Below, one piece after another: positions 35,127 to 45,127 of a stretch of 64,000 nt of DNA. This DNA is from Imbricaverruca yamaguchii (taxonomy: Eukaryota > Arthropoda > Thecostraca > Neoverrucidae), in NCBI GenBank assembly GCA_034440575.1, contig JAOTOL010001646.1, forward strand, positions 2,013,501 through 2,077,500, written 5' to 3'. The notes below the pieces were generated by a model that was not told the origin of the DNA, searched no databases, and worked only from the letters and a program-made list of their open reading frames with translations. Made by a program: the position numbers and the translations under genes. Position 1 is the first letter of the stretch; every line of letters starts with the position of its first letter.

Positions 35127-36157
35127 AACTTACTTTCCAGGTTTGGAGTCAGAGTGCAAACAGATTTCTTCTGGAGTACATTTTCACAGACATATTATTT
35201 TTTATGCATGGAATCTATTTGCTGGTAACCAACGGGAAAATTGTATGTACCTAGTCAGCACCTACATAATATGCATAAGTAATACACATCACTTTTGGTT
35301 ACATCAAAGCATAGAAACAAAGTGAACAATGGACAGCACCACAAGACAGGGAGTTGTGATGATCAGCTCAGCTTTGTCTCTGATAACTCACAGGAGCAAT
35401 GCTTCCTTTCACTGTCAGTCTCAGTACAAGGCTAGCCAAATGAAAAACAAGCACAAATAATTCATGCTTCACCATCAGCTCAGAACACAATCTACCTACA
35501 CACTCAGCCAATTCCTTGTGCAATACAGACCAGACTCCACTACCTCACACATGACGGTCGGAAGCAATGGCCATACCAAAGCCAAGGATCAGTCAAGGCA
35601 TTGTGTTTGCAGTATGGCACTGTTAAACATGTGTTCCAAGTTGCTAAAGGTTATGTCATTTAAAAAATACCTTGTATTGATTGTTTGAAAGACAGTTCTC
35701 AGAACATAAAATGCTAACAAAGCAAATTCTGATCAGTGGCCTCCAGGACTCCAGAAGTTGTCTCTTAAAAAGGTCAGTTTTTCTCGCCATAGGGTGGCTC
35801 AAAAGCAGATTTCTGGAGATCCATCAGCAGAATTTGTAGTGACCTGAGGCCACTGTTCAGTGTCCAGGCATGAGGTTTGGCAGGTTGTCATCAGCAATTC
35901 CGATGGTTGTGGTGTTGTGTGGTGTGTGTTCCTGTGTTGTCTGTGTGCTTGATGGTATGAAAAGTGGCTAGTTTATTTGGTAATTGTAAGTAGAATGACA
36001 TGTTTGGTGGATGTTTTTATTCAATCTTGTATTAGTTTTTTTAGTGGTATTTTTGTTGCTGCTACTGCATGTTTCTGTCTGGCATTGTACATGTGGAGCC
36101 CATTCTATTTAGTATGAATCCAGAGTGCAAAAATGTTTTAACAGCTGAAATATCTTT
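35127..36157. mobile_element. Unclassified foldback-type repeat, copy A' (loop inverted)
   Basis: Homologous to 32193-33382 over its whole length, including the opening block 'tttggagtcagagtgcaaac' and the closing block 'tacatgtggagcccattct'. It keeps the right arm ('agatttctggagatccatc' at about 35808) but lacks most of the left arm. Its central segment (about 35690-35780, 'atgctaacaaagcaaattct') matches the reverse complement of the loop of copy A. No coding capacity. Confidence 0.7.
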
Positions 36158-36384
36158 TTTAAAATATAATGAAGTAATGTAGTATTGATACTATTTGATG
36201 ATATTGTATTGATATTGTTTATCTGATTATATTTAAGATGTACCTGAAATGACTGAAGCTGTAATACGTTTATGTACTGTAAGGCCTTAAGTCAAATATA
36301 CATACCTGATTTATCAATGTGAATTAGAAATGCCTTAAAGATGAAATTTTTTAAAAGGCTAATTCCCGCCCTTGGGTGTAAGAC
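36158..36384. other. AT-rich spacer between the repeat copy and LINE text
   Basis: Low-complexity AT-rich DNA with 'tattgatactatttgatgat' words. It may belong to the repeat or to the LINE 3' region. Confidence 0.3.
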
Positions 36385-36600
36385 ATCTAACCGACAGGTC
36401 TTCGGTCAGAGGGTTGTTGGTCAGTGGTGTGGGGAGCTGATGCCTGCTCATGTGGGGAGTTCCTCATTGAATGTACTTATAAGTTGCGTGGACAAGTTGC
36501 TTAGACTGTGTCCATGCAAATGCACTCTGCAAGAAGTCCGCATGCACTCCACTAACAACCCGGAAAGAAGTTTCCCACTCTGGCAAGCAGGAATGTAGTT
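36385..36600 (+). mobile_element. LINE ORF2 extreme C-terminus (possible continuation of 35126)
   Basis: The frame reads RQVFGQRVVGQWCGELMPAH then VGSSSLNVLISCVDKLLRLC, the 'F.QRVV..WN.LP..VV.SSS.N.FK..LD' end of CR1-type ORF2, and continues to a stop at 36598. It suits the same family as the fragment ending at 35126, separated from it by the copy A' repeat. Confidence 0.55.
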
Positions 36601-37125
36601 GTTATACGAGCGTCGCATCCGCCGCAAGCACACAAACAAGTCTTCCGGAGCTCTTCATATTCGAATAATTGAAACCGGTCACTTATATAATGAAAACATA
36701 CCTACCCCGTTTAATCGGAATGGAATGGTCACAGCATTCAGAACACTCACCGACTTGTCGGTGGGAGTTCTCGGGAGGTGCCATCGGTTCAGCCATATTT
36801 GCCAGCTTGACGCCTCTTCTGTAATACACGGTACCAAGGTCGTTTGAAAAGGTAAAGTTATAAGTTTCTGCGCATTTTTCTGCGCAGGCGGCCTTATGAC
36901 GTCAACGAATCCTCACCCTCCCGCGCCGTGTATGGATATGGGCCGAGTAGCGCGCACAATGAGAAGCAGTTAATTGCTTCGAATAAGCGTTGTTTTTTTC
37001 AATTAACGAACCAAGATGTGTAGGCACGTCTTTTTTAATTCAATACAATGTCACTTTTGTCAGCGCGAGACACCAAGTTCAGGCTCGGGAATGCAGTATG
37101 TTAGACTTCCCTCTTACGCCGCTTA

Positions 37126-37155
37126 CTTTACAGCGATAGTGTCGCTGTAAAGTAG
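37126..37155. repeat. Perfect 12-bp inverted repeat
   Basis: ACTTTACAGCGA and TCGCTGTAAAGT are separated by five bases. It could be a remnant of a small inverted-repeat transposon end or a chance palindrome. Confidence 0.7.
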
Positions 37156-38466
37156 GAGTATGTGAATGCGATGTGCTGGACTGGGGGGGGGGGGCACTGA
37201 GGGGGCAGGCACCCTCGCAGCCTAGGAAAGGTGGGATCATTAGTATTTTTAGTGCATTCATAGACATTGCTAGCTTTAAATTAACTAGCTCGTTCCATGC
37301 GACCAGCTGAATCCGCCCCCGTGCATGGACGCATCAATCTGTCTTTGTGACCTGCATAAAAACAATGCATGGGACTTTTTCGGTATTTAGCCTGAAGTCA
37401 GTATAGATCGAACAAGGTTTGCCTGTCAAAATGCATTTCCCACTAGTCTTCAGCGGGAAGAGACCTCAAGCCATGCCACTAAGCGGGCATAAGCCAGCAC
37501 ATAACAACGATGCAGCCACACTTCTTGTAGGGGAGGCTTCCATCTGAGAGGGGCTTTCTTTACACGAACCCTATCTTCTTGAGGTGATGCTGAAAGAGTG
37601 GGGCGCACTTCGATAAGAGGAAGCTGTACGAGTGTTTCGGGAGGACGGTCTACTCTCTGATCCGGCTTTGTCTACCGGGGGTAGGGTGAAGGGTTGCAAT
37701 CGGATTCATCAATGGCTTCATGCGTCTCCTCCCGGGGACCCTCATGCCACTGAGGTGATGGGAACTTAACCAGGGCCATATCTTCGTATGCTTTTTCTGA
37801 GATTCTTGTATTCCCCACCCAATGTTGGCTTGGACCCTCCCCCAATAATTGCAAACTTTTAATAAAGACCGTACCCCGATCAATTTGAACCCGTCCATTT
37901 GCTTCATGCATTGTGAACCCCCAATCATTTCCAGGGAGGGAAAATCACAGTTTCAAATGTCCCATGTGGAACAAGTTACATTCCAAGTATGCATAATCGA
38001 GTCCATGCAAGCAAAGGAAGCGTTGGTCCGCTTGCTAGACGTTTTGATTCTTCTGTATCTATGTGCACAGTCAAACATTACAAAATAAATATTGATGCGC
38101 AGTAGTCGGCGGGAGCACAAGCAGTCGGGGGGGGTGAGGGAGGTGAAGTCATTGTCAAATACAGCACCGAGAAGTGTAGCAATGGAAGAAGGGACGGAAC
38201 AAAAATGAAGCCCAGAGACGAAACCATGGGGATAGGGCCTGGGGTGTCATCAGGATTTTGTCTGCGGGGTAGGGGCACGGCCAGGCACGCCACATGGGCG
38301 AAATTCTAAAACTATGGGAAATCTTGTATTCCATTGGGAGGGGACGGAAGTTAAAGTGGGGTTTCATGGACCGGGTTCATTGACTCACCAGTAGGGATGC
38401 TCTTGCAATCTGGGCCATTCCCCTCCCAATGTCACCACATTTTTAGCTAAACCGACCATCATTCAC

Positions 38467-38500
38467 GATTTGCGGCAAAGCTATAACTCTGCCGCAAATC
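38467..38500. repeat. Perfect 11-bp inverted repeat
   Basis: GATTTGCGGCA and TGCCGCAAATC with a 12-base loop, followed by 'gcaatcgcaaat'. Function unknown. Confidence 0.7.
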
Positions 38501-38762
38501 GCAATCGCAAATATTGTATGAGTTGATCTACGCCGCAAGCCGCCCAACGTTGATGAGTTTTTTTTTTTCAAGCTTGGTGAACATGAATATTTGCAGAGCC
38601 CAACCCAAACTAACTCAAAGGCAGTCTGTTGGGCTCGTCACTGCTCAGTGGCAAGTCCACTTGCAGACCAACAATAGCCGGCCAGCAGCGGCCAGTTGCT
38701 GACCCGCCGGAGGGTCGCCAGCAGCGACAAGACCAACGAAAATCGGCCGAAATTATTTTGAG

Positions 38763-39808
38763 TTAACACGCGCCCTGGAGGGGGGGGCGAAATCCGCCCA
38801 CCCCTCCGGTTTTTCGTAGATACCTCCAGATTTTACCGGCCGATATAGACCATTGTTTGCGTACCTGATTATAAATGAACGGCACGTTGTTTAAAGTAAG
38901 AAACACGAATATCGACCGACAATTTTTGGAGTTAGGGGTCGGTAAAGTAAAACAAAATCATCAGCGCCAGACCATAAATATCGGCGCTGATGCGCCTCCG
39001 GGATAATGACAAAAGGAAGTGTTTTTGGCAACACTAGCGACTTGTTTGATGTATATTGTTATGCTACATTGTTTCAAAGTCATGTCAGGTCACCGAGGTC
39101 AAGTCAGGTCAGGTTCATGACAGGTTAACACACGCCCTGGAGGAGTGGAGGGCGAAATCCGCCCAACCTCTCCGATTTTCCGTATACAACTCCATATTGT
39201 ACCGGTCGATATACGCCATTTTTTCCGTACCTGCTTATAAATGTCCGGCGCATTGTTTAAAGCAAGAAAGAGGAAAATCGGCCGAAAGGTTTTTAAGTTA
39301 TGCGCCGTTAAAGTTTTTAGAAAATCGCAGCGCCAGACCACAAAAATCGGCGCTGATGCGCTTCCCGTATATTGGCAAGAGGGAAGTGTTCTTGACAACA
39401 CTAGCGACTTGTTTGATGCATATTGTTATGCTATATAACTTAAAAGTCATGTTAGGTCGCCGAGGTCATCATGACAGGCTAATGGAACCAAACTTGGTCA
39501 ACTGGAATGTTGTCATAAATGGAAATGACTGTCATGCGATTGATGTCATTTTGCATGTTACTCCCTACACATCCTGGAAAGTACTAGCGTTGTCTAAGTT
39601 GTCTCCTTGTGTGTCTAAGCGTTTCCATACTTTATTCATGTCCTTCATTCCTTTCTTTGAGAAGCCGATGGTCCCAAGCCGCCCAACGGAGCAGTCGGGC
39701 GGGCGGCCCGGTTCCGGTAACTGAAGCAGGTAACGACCTGATAAAGTGCTATTACAGAGGTGACCTGAGGTCAAATGCCGGAGTCTAGCATCTGCATTGC
39801 ATCACTAG
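38763..39808. mobile_element. Non-autonomous piggyBac-like element, right-truncated copy
   Basis: Begins TTAACACGCGCCCTGGAGG and repeats the structure of the 33.4 kb copy: two tandem units of about 360 bp (38763-39122 and 39123-39480), then the shared block 'aatggaaccaaacttggtca' and 'ccgcccaacggagcagtcgg'. Homology stops at about 39808, some 300 bp before the expected right end, where GC-rich exon-like sequence begins. No right terminal repeat or second TTAA is present at the break. Confidence 0.7.
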
Positions 39809-39811
39809 TAG

Positions 39812-40345
39812 CGGAGCCGCCAGCGGAGACAGTCGCCTGTGTCGCTCTGGCGGCTGGCGACGGACGTCATCCTGACGGTCGCACCGCCTGCCGCCATGCT
39901 GACCGCCACGCCCGTCGAGATCCAGGAGAACACCCTGAGCTGTCTGCACGGCGTGTGCCTGGTGCACGCCGGCCGCGTGCGCCGGCTGTGGTGCAGCATC
40001 GCCGGCAGCCTCTGCCGCAGGGCCGTGCTGGCCGAGGTGCCCGCCGACGTGCTGGTGGAGCTGCGCACAGAGCTGCGCACAGAGCTGCGCACCGAGCTGC
40101 GCACAGAGCTGCGCACCGAGCTGCGCACCGAGCTGCGCACCGAGCTGCGCACCGAGCTGCGCACAGAGCTGCGCACAGAGCTGCGCACCGAGCTGCGCAC
40201 CGAGCTGGGTACCGAGCTGTCGCCGGCGCCGTCCGACCCGCCGCCACCGGACGCGGACGACGCGGACGACGCGGACGGCGTGGACGAGCGGTGGCCCGAG
40301 CTGTACCAGCTGTGGGTGCAGGCGCAGCTGCGCGGGCCCGCCGTG
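39812..40345 (+). CDS. Exon-like open frame with an in-frame ELRT tandem repeat, unknown protein
   Basis: The plus frame is open from 39812, just after a TAG at 39809, and is protein-like from about 39839: SLWRLATDVILTVAPPAAML, TATPVEIQENTLSCLHGVCL, VHAGRVRRLWCSIAGSLCRR, AVLAEVPADVLVE. Then come twelve ELRT units plus one ELGT (12-bp DNA unit, 40057-40220), then a proline/aspartate segment and DERWPELYQLWVQAQLRGP. From about 40345 a different plus frame looks better (HMRYCPLKVYVVVADGQRLL), suggesting an intron boundary or a frameshift. I do not recognise the family. The opposite strand is also stop-free over the array but is only Ser/Val/Arg or Cys/Ala repeats. Whether the frame is transcribed is unknown. 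Confidence 0.4.
40057..40220. repeat. 12-bp array (gagctgcgcaca/c), 13 units
   Basis: Twelve units of gagctgcgcac(a/c) plus a diverged gagctgggtacc. The 12-bp length keeps the reading frame and encodes Glu-Leu-Arg-Thr. Two unit subtypes differ at one silent third position. Confidence 0.95.
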
Positions 40346-40445
40346 TGTGGCACGTCCGACACATGCGCTACTGTCCGCTCAAGGTGTACGTCGTGGTTGC
40401 CGACGGACAGCGGCTGCTCGCGGCTGACGCCCAGGGCCCAATGAT

Positions 40446-43400
40446 TCCTCTAAATTGTCACCGCAACGTAGACAGAGTGACCATCTTGGGTAATTGTCAG
40501 TTTTCTAGCTTTCTATTGGAACATGATTCAAAGCGGTCCAAAATGCACCCTTAACCCCGCTTGCCTCCCCCCACACACACTATGAAATCATCACCTCCAC
40601 ACCGAGCTGCTCCCCAGATAACAGCATGATGGGCATCTGACCCGGTTTACTTTTCGCTACATTCCTTTTTTCACCCTCAATCAGAGCTAATGCCATAGGT
40701 AATTCATCGCATGCTATACGACGCCTCACTGCTAGGCATCATCTAATCGGCTGAAGAAACGTGGAGTCCCAACACGGCGAGAAACATCTGCATTATCCTG
40801 TGTCTGGATCTTCATGAACATCTGGATCTGGTTGATTTCACAGTCGTGCGACTCGTGCAGGTACAGCTTGTGCTGCAGGTTCGGCCCGAGCAAGGACGGG
40901 ACGCAATACTAAAGGTGGTCAAGTCAAAACGCATAGCAGTGCCTCACCCATTCATTCCCAGGTTCAAACCTCTTACAATTTGGAGGGCTCAACTGAGCAA
41001 TGAAGGGGCGCGAACCCTGTGCCCCCACCAAAATAGTGGTAGTTGGCTTCACACATGACCTCAGTTAATCGTAAATACTTCCAATGTCAGCAAGTATTGT
41101 GATACACCATGCAAGATGTGGGGTGTGAAATATAGTACTGCCCGTTCACATTTGAAAGTTTGTGGTCCGCCATGATAACCGTCACGTTCCCGGTTAGGAC
41201 GGATCAGCATGACGAAGCTTCCCTCCCTATTGGATGTGTTTGTGCACCGTCAGTTCGCCGACCGATACCGCACCTCGCGTTGCGCCCAGACAGACGGCAA
41301 AGTTCACACATTCTCCGCTAGGTGTCGCCTTGGTCGGCCACCGGTGTCGCTGCGGTCGCCACTGGTCCGCGGATCCCGCCGTCTGGCGGTAGTGTTTGTG
41401 ACGCTGATGGTTGCAGAACGCCTCAGTAGAAATGACTCATAACAGACCGGGTTGTTTTACTCGTATTCGATGTATTCCATTCAGGATGACACATTAAACC
41501 GAACCGGCTCGTGCACTCGTGGTGATGTAGGCGGGCGGAAAATGATGCGCGCAGAACCATCGAAACTGGCAACAGCACAGCTACACCAACAAGCAATGAT
41601 ACAGGCACACCTCTCCTACCAACTTCGATCAATAATGCATTACACAATCAGACGTGTAAAATGTTGTCACGTACAAACACAACTCGACTAAAGCGGCGCG
41701 TATAAACAAACCATTGACATGCACTCGGCCTTGCGATATCTCTCAACGACGAAAATCCAGCTCCTCACGCGCAATTTGGTGACTGCTCGGACCTCTCTTT
41801 CACCTCGCAACACGAGTATCATCGCACGCATCCCAGGTCAGTGACCCATGATCCGAACGACCCGGTGTCCGCCTCATCATTCACCGGGGACACGCTCGAT
41901 CAGGCGGTCGTCAAGGGTGGACCGACGTGCATCATCTGGTGGCGAGGCCATGCTGTGCGGAGACAAACTTCACAACACAGCAGTCGGCACCGGCAGTCGC
42001 GACTAGACGGTGCCCGCGGACCGCCGCTGCACTCTCCGTACAGACTGCACTAGCCGTCCTCGCCTGAACACGACTTCTCCAGAAGTCGCCCGACGACGGA
42101 GGTCGTCGGGAGACACGGTCCCGTGCCGGAACGACGCCCATTCTGTCGGGGTTCTGTTCTCCGAGGCCGAAACAATTCGCGCCCGTGCACATTGCCGCCA
42201 GGTACGCCTGCAGTGGAGCTTCGACATCGATCGAGTCGCGCCACCCTCGCCCACAGACGGGTCATGACTCAGAGGGTGTCGGACCACCTGGGAAATGAGT
42301 GACACGAGGCGCGGCCACGCCCAGGCGCCCGGTGGTGCGCACGAGCACGGGCACCCCGGCCGCCCGACGCTGACACCGTGCGGAAAAAGGACGGCTTGGC
42401 GCTGGCGTCGAACCGGCCGCCCACGCAGCCGACCGGGCCAGGCGGCAGGAGATGCCAGATCACCCAGCCAACCGATGATCTGAGCAACTGAGATCACCCA
42501 GACGACACGGCTGCCCGGCTGCTGGTGGGGCCGCTCCGGCCCTTGATGGCTTAGTCGGGCTGACTGGGCACCCGAAATACTCGTCCAGATGCTGGCGGCG
42601 GGAGTGGACCAGAGCTGATCATTCCGTACCGCTCAGAAGCACGTCCTCAAACATGACCAGGCCAGCGCTGCTCTCACTGGCGATTTCACCAGCGACTGTG
42701 CAGTAGCGATCAGGTCGACGACCCCTCCCGTGCGTAACGTTCGGCCTGAGTGTAGTGCAAATGTGGCAATGGGCTGTGCAGCCAGTGCCTCCGCCACACA
42801 AATCGCACGTGACCGCCGCAAAAGGTTGTTAGTAACACTGACAGGCTAGATCAGCCCAACGAGGTCCGATGAAAATATTGCAAGTGGTGAACTGAACAAC
42901 TGGACGGCAGAGGGATACCATGCGATGCATGATTGGAAATTGCGATTAGCGCAGCGGCCTCTCTGCGTCATGGGTGAAACGTACCTGAATAGCCGGCGTG
43001 TATGCTTCAGCAGCTGCCAGATCAGCGCGTCATACAAAACAAAAGTCGAGGTGAAATAGCTTACGAGGTTGGTATGTCGGCAAAAATGAGTGCCAAACAA
43101 AAATAGTTGTGATCGATCATTCCGAGGTCAATTTATATATATTTTTATATGCTGGAAAAAGAAGAAGCTGATCAAAGTTGATTGTCGATGTTGGCTTCTA
43201 AAACGGACTTATCCCTACGTAAGGCCACAGTGTCAATGACACTATTTTGGAAGTAGTAGCGATATCGTATTGTCGACAACATTCTTCCTTCACTGACCAT
43301 TTGCCATTTTGAACCATTTCGAGTGTAAATACATCTGCAATTCCAGTTCCGCCACTAATGAGGGAAGTTCAGTTTGTAAAAAATGCGGTACAGCCCAGGG

Positions 43401-43675
43401 GTATTTTCATCGATGGACGAGAAGTAAGTTATGTACTTTAGCATCATTCTAGCAATAAGTTCATAATTTTTTATCCGACAGCCAACCACAACATACTTTC
43501 CAATTGTGTCGCAAAGCTTTCAGCGGTGACACGCTATGCTTCCAAGCCCCAGTCTCCCTCGAAACCAGGCTCGTGCGTGAAGTACTGCTACGCCGCCACC
43601 ACGAGAGCCTGATACCGACAGCCCATCCCGTGGCGTCCCAAAGGTGTGCCTGAGCCCCACCTTGCTGCGCCGTAT
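40446..43675. other. Unassigned region of mixed composition
   Basis: No transposon, array or exon chain is recognised over about 3.2 kb. Overlapping frames at 41209-41442, 42003-42497 and 42010-42267 lack motifs and run on both strands. 43100-43520 is AT-rich. Confidence 0.35.
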
Positions 43676-44255
43676 GTGCGCCGTGACGGCGTGATCAGGG
43701 ACCGTGACGGCGTGATCAGCGACCGTGACGGCGTGATCAGCGGCCGTGACGGCGTGATCAGCGACCTCGGCCGTGACGGCGTGATCAGCGACATCGGCCG
43801 TGACGGCGTGATCAGCGACATCGGCCGTGACGGCGTGATCAGCGGCCGTGACGGCGTGATCAGCGACCTCGGCCGTGACGGCGTGATCAGCGACCTCGGC
43901 CGTGACGGCGTGATCAGCGACCTCGGCCGTGATCAGCAACATCGGCTGTTATCAGCGACCTCGGCCGTGACGGCGTGATCAGCGACCTCGGCCGTGACGG
44001 CGTGATCAGCGACCGTGACGGCGTGATCAGCGACCTCGGCCGATATCAGCGACCTCGGCTGTGACAGCGTGATCAGCGACATTGGCCGTGACGGCGTGAT
44101 CAGCGACCTCGACCGTGACGGCGTGATCAGCGACCTCGGCCGTTATCAGCGACCTCAGCCGTGACGGCATGATCAGCGACCTCGGCCGATATCAGCGACC
44201 TCGGCCGTGACGGTGTGATCAGCGATCTCGGCCGGGACGGAGTGATCAGCGACCC
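43676..44255. repeat. Minisatellite, 18/27-bp units (cgtgacggcgtgatcagcga)
   Basis: Units of 'cgtgacggcgtgatcagcga' with or without an inserted 'cctcggc' or 'catcggc', so 18-, 20- and 27-bp versions alternate; about 26 copies. Each carries TGATCA. It lies 3' of the minus-strand gene ending at 44993. Confidence 0.95.
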
Positions 44256-44589
44256 AGCACCGTCCACACGATCCCGCCCGGGCACTGTCGCCACGATGTG
44301 CCGACCACACGCCAACTCGTCGACGGCGACGCCGCTGTCGGCCGGCCGGGAGACGCGGAACACGGCGGCGGCCGTCCCGACCGCCGACGGCGCTGCTGTT
44401 CCCGCGCCAGCGCCTGCCGCCGCCGGCCGATCCGGGCGAGCTCGGCGTGCTAGCCCCAGGACGCACCGGTGTCGCTGCGACGTGCACCACGTCCGCGTCG
44501 GTATTCGTGTCCGGACCACGGCTGCCGGTCACCATGGCGTCATCCAGGCTGCTGCCGCTGCGTGTCCGACTGTGGACGGCGCTGTGACC
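44256..44589. other. GC-rich spacer between two arrays
   Basis: A minus-strand frame here (VFRVSRPADSGVAVDELACG...) looks somewhat protein-like, but it has no splice or homology support, so no gene is called. Confidence 0.3.
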
Positions 44590-44995
44590 GGCTGCGGATG
44601 GCCGCTACGTGGTCGCTATGGCAGGCCGCTGACGGCCGCTATAGCAGGCCGCTGACGGCAGCTATAGCAGGTCGCTGACGGCCGCTATAGCAGGTCGCTG
44701 ACGGCCGCTATAGCAGGCTGTGGAGGGCCGCTACGTAGTCGCTATAGCAGGTCGCTGACGGCCGCTATAGCAGGCTGTGGAGGGCCGCTACGTAGTCGCT
44801 ATAGCAGGCCGCTGACGGCCGCTATAGCAGGACGGCCGCTATAGCAGGACGGCCGCTATAGCCGGCTGTGGACGGCCGCTATAGCCGGCTGTGGACGGCG
44901 CTATAGCCGGCTGCGGACGGCCGCTATAGCCGGCTGCGGACGGCCGCTATAGCAGGCTGCGGACGGCCGCTATAGCAGGCTGTGGACGGCCGCTA
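44590..44995. repeat. Minisatellite, unit about 23 bp (ggccgctatagcaggctgtg)
   Basis: About 18 units of 'acggccgctatagcaggctg' type with 15- to 35-bp length variants (a longer type adds 'gctacgtagtcgctatagca'). The right edge of the array contains the stop codon of the minus-strand exon at 44993-45127, so the array forms the start of that gene's 3' untranslated region. Confidence 0.95.
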
Positions 44996-45127
44996 TAACG
45001 CGGTCCGCACGTCGTACACGATGTACGGTTCGTCGCCGGAGCGGCTCGGGTACTGGGTCTTGGCGCGAGCTATCACCGAGGCCGCGTCGTTGCCCATCCG
45101 GTTTCGCTGTCTGTGGCTGAAGTTCAG
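44993..45127 (-). CDS. Terminal exon of an unrecognised protein with a class I PDZ-ligand-like C-terminus
   Basis: The acceptor on the minus strand is excellent (gatgcttttttcag|CTGAAC). The exon has 44 codons and a TAG stop: LNFSHRQRNRMGNDAASVIA, RAKTQYPSRSGDEPYIVYDV, RTAL-stop. The last residues T-A-L fit the S/T-x-hydrophobic pattern of class I PDZ ligands, an inference from sequence only. The tyrosines in PYIVYD resemble phosphotyrosine sites. The exon starts in phase 0, matching the phase-0 donor option of exon 47415-47681. I do not recognise the family; a membrane-receptor tail or cortical scaffold would suit. The stop codon sits in the first repeat unit of the downstream array. Confidence 0.65.
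   Translation of the reverse strand: MNFSHRQRNRMGNDAASVIARAKTQYPSRSGDEPYIVYDVRTAL

Larger units (their letters stand above)
36601..38762. other. Unassigned region with two perfect hairpins
   Basis: Mixed composition with no defended gene. Short frames at 37650-37928, 38078-38367 and others have no domain. A run of G at 37183-37193 and G-rich stretches near 38130 are present. Hairpins are listed separately. Confidence 0.35.

Noticed and set aside
44127..44519. Minus-strand frame with VFRVSRPADSGVAVDELACG
   Set aside because: Half of it is tandem repeat and no acceptor or donor defines an exon.
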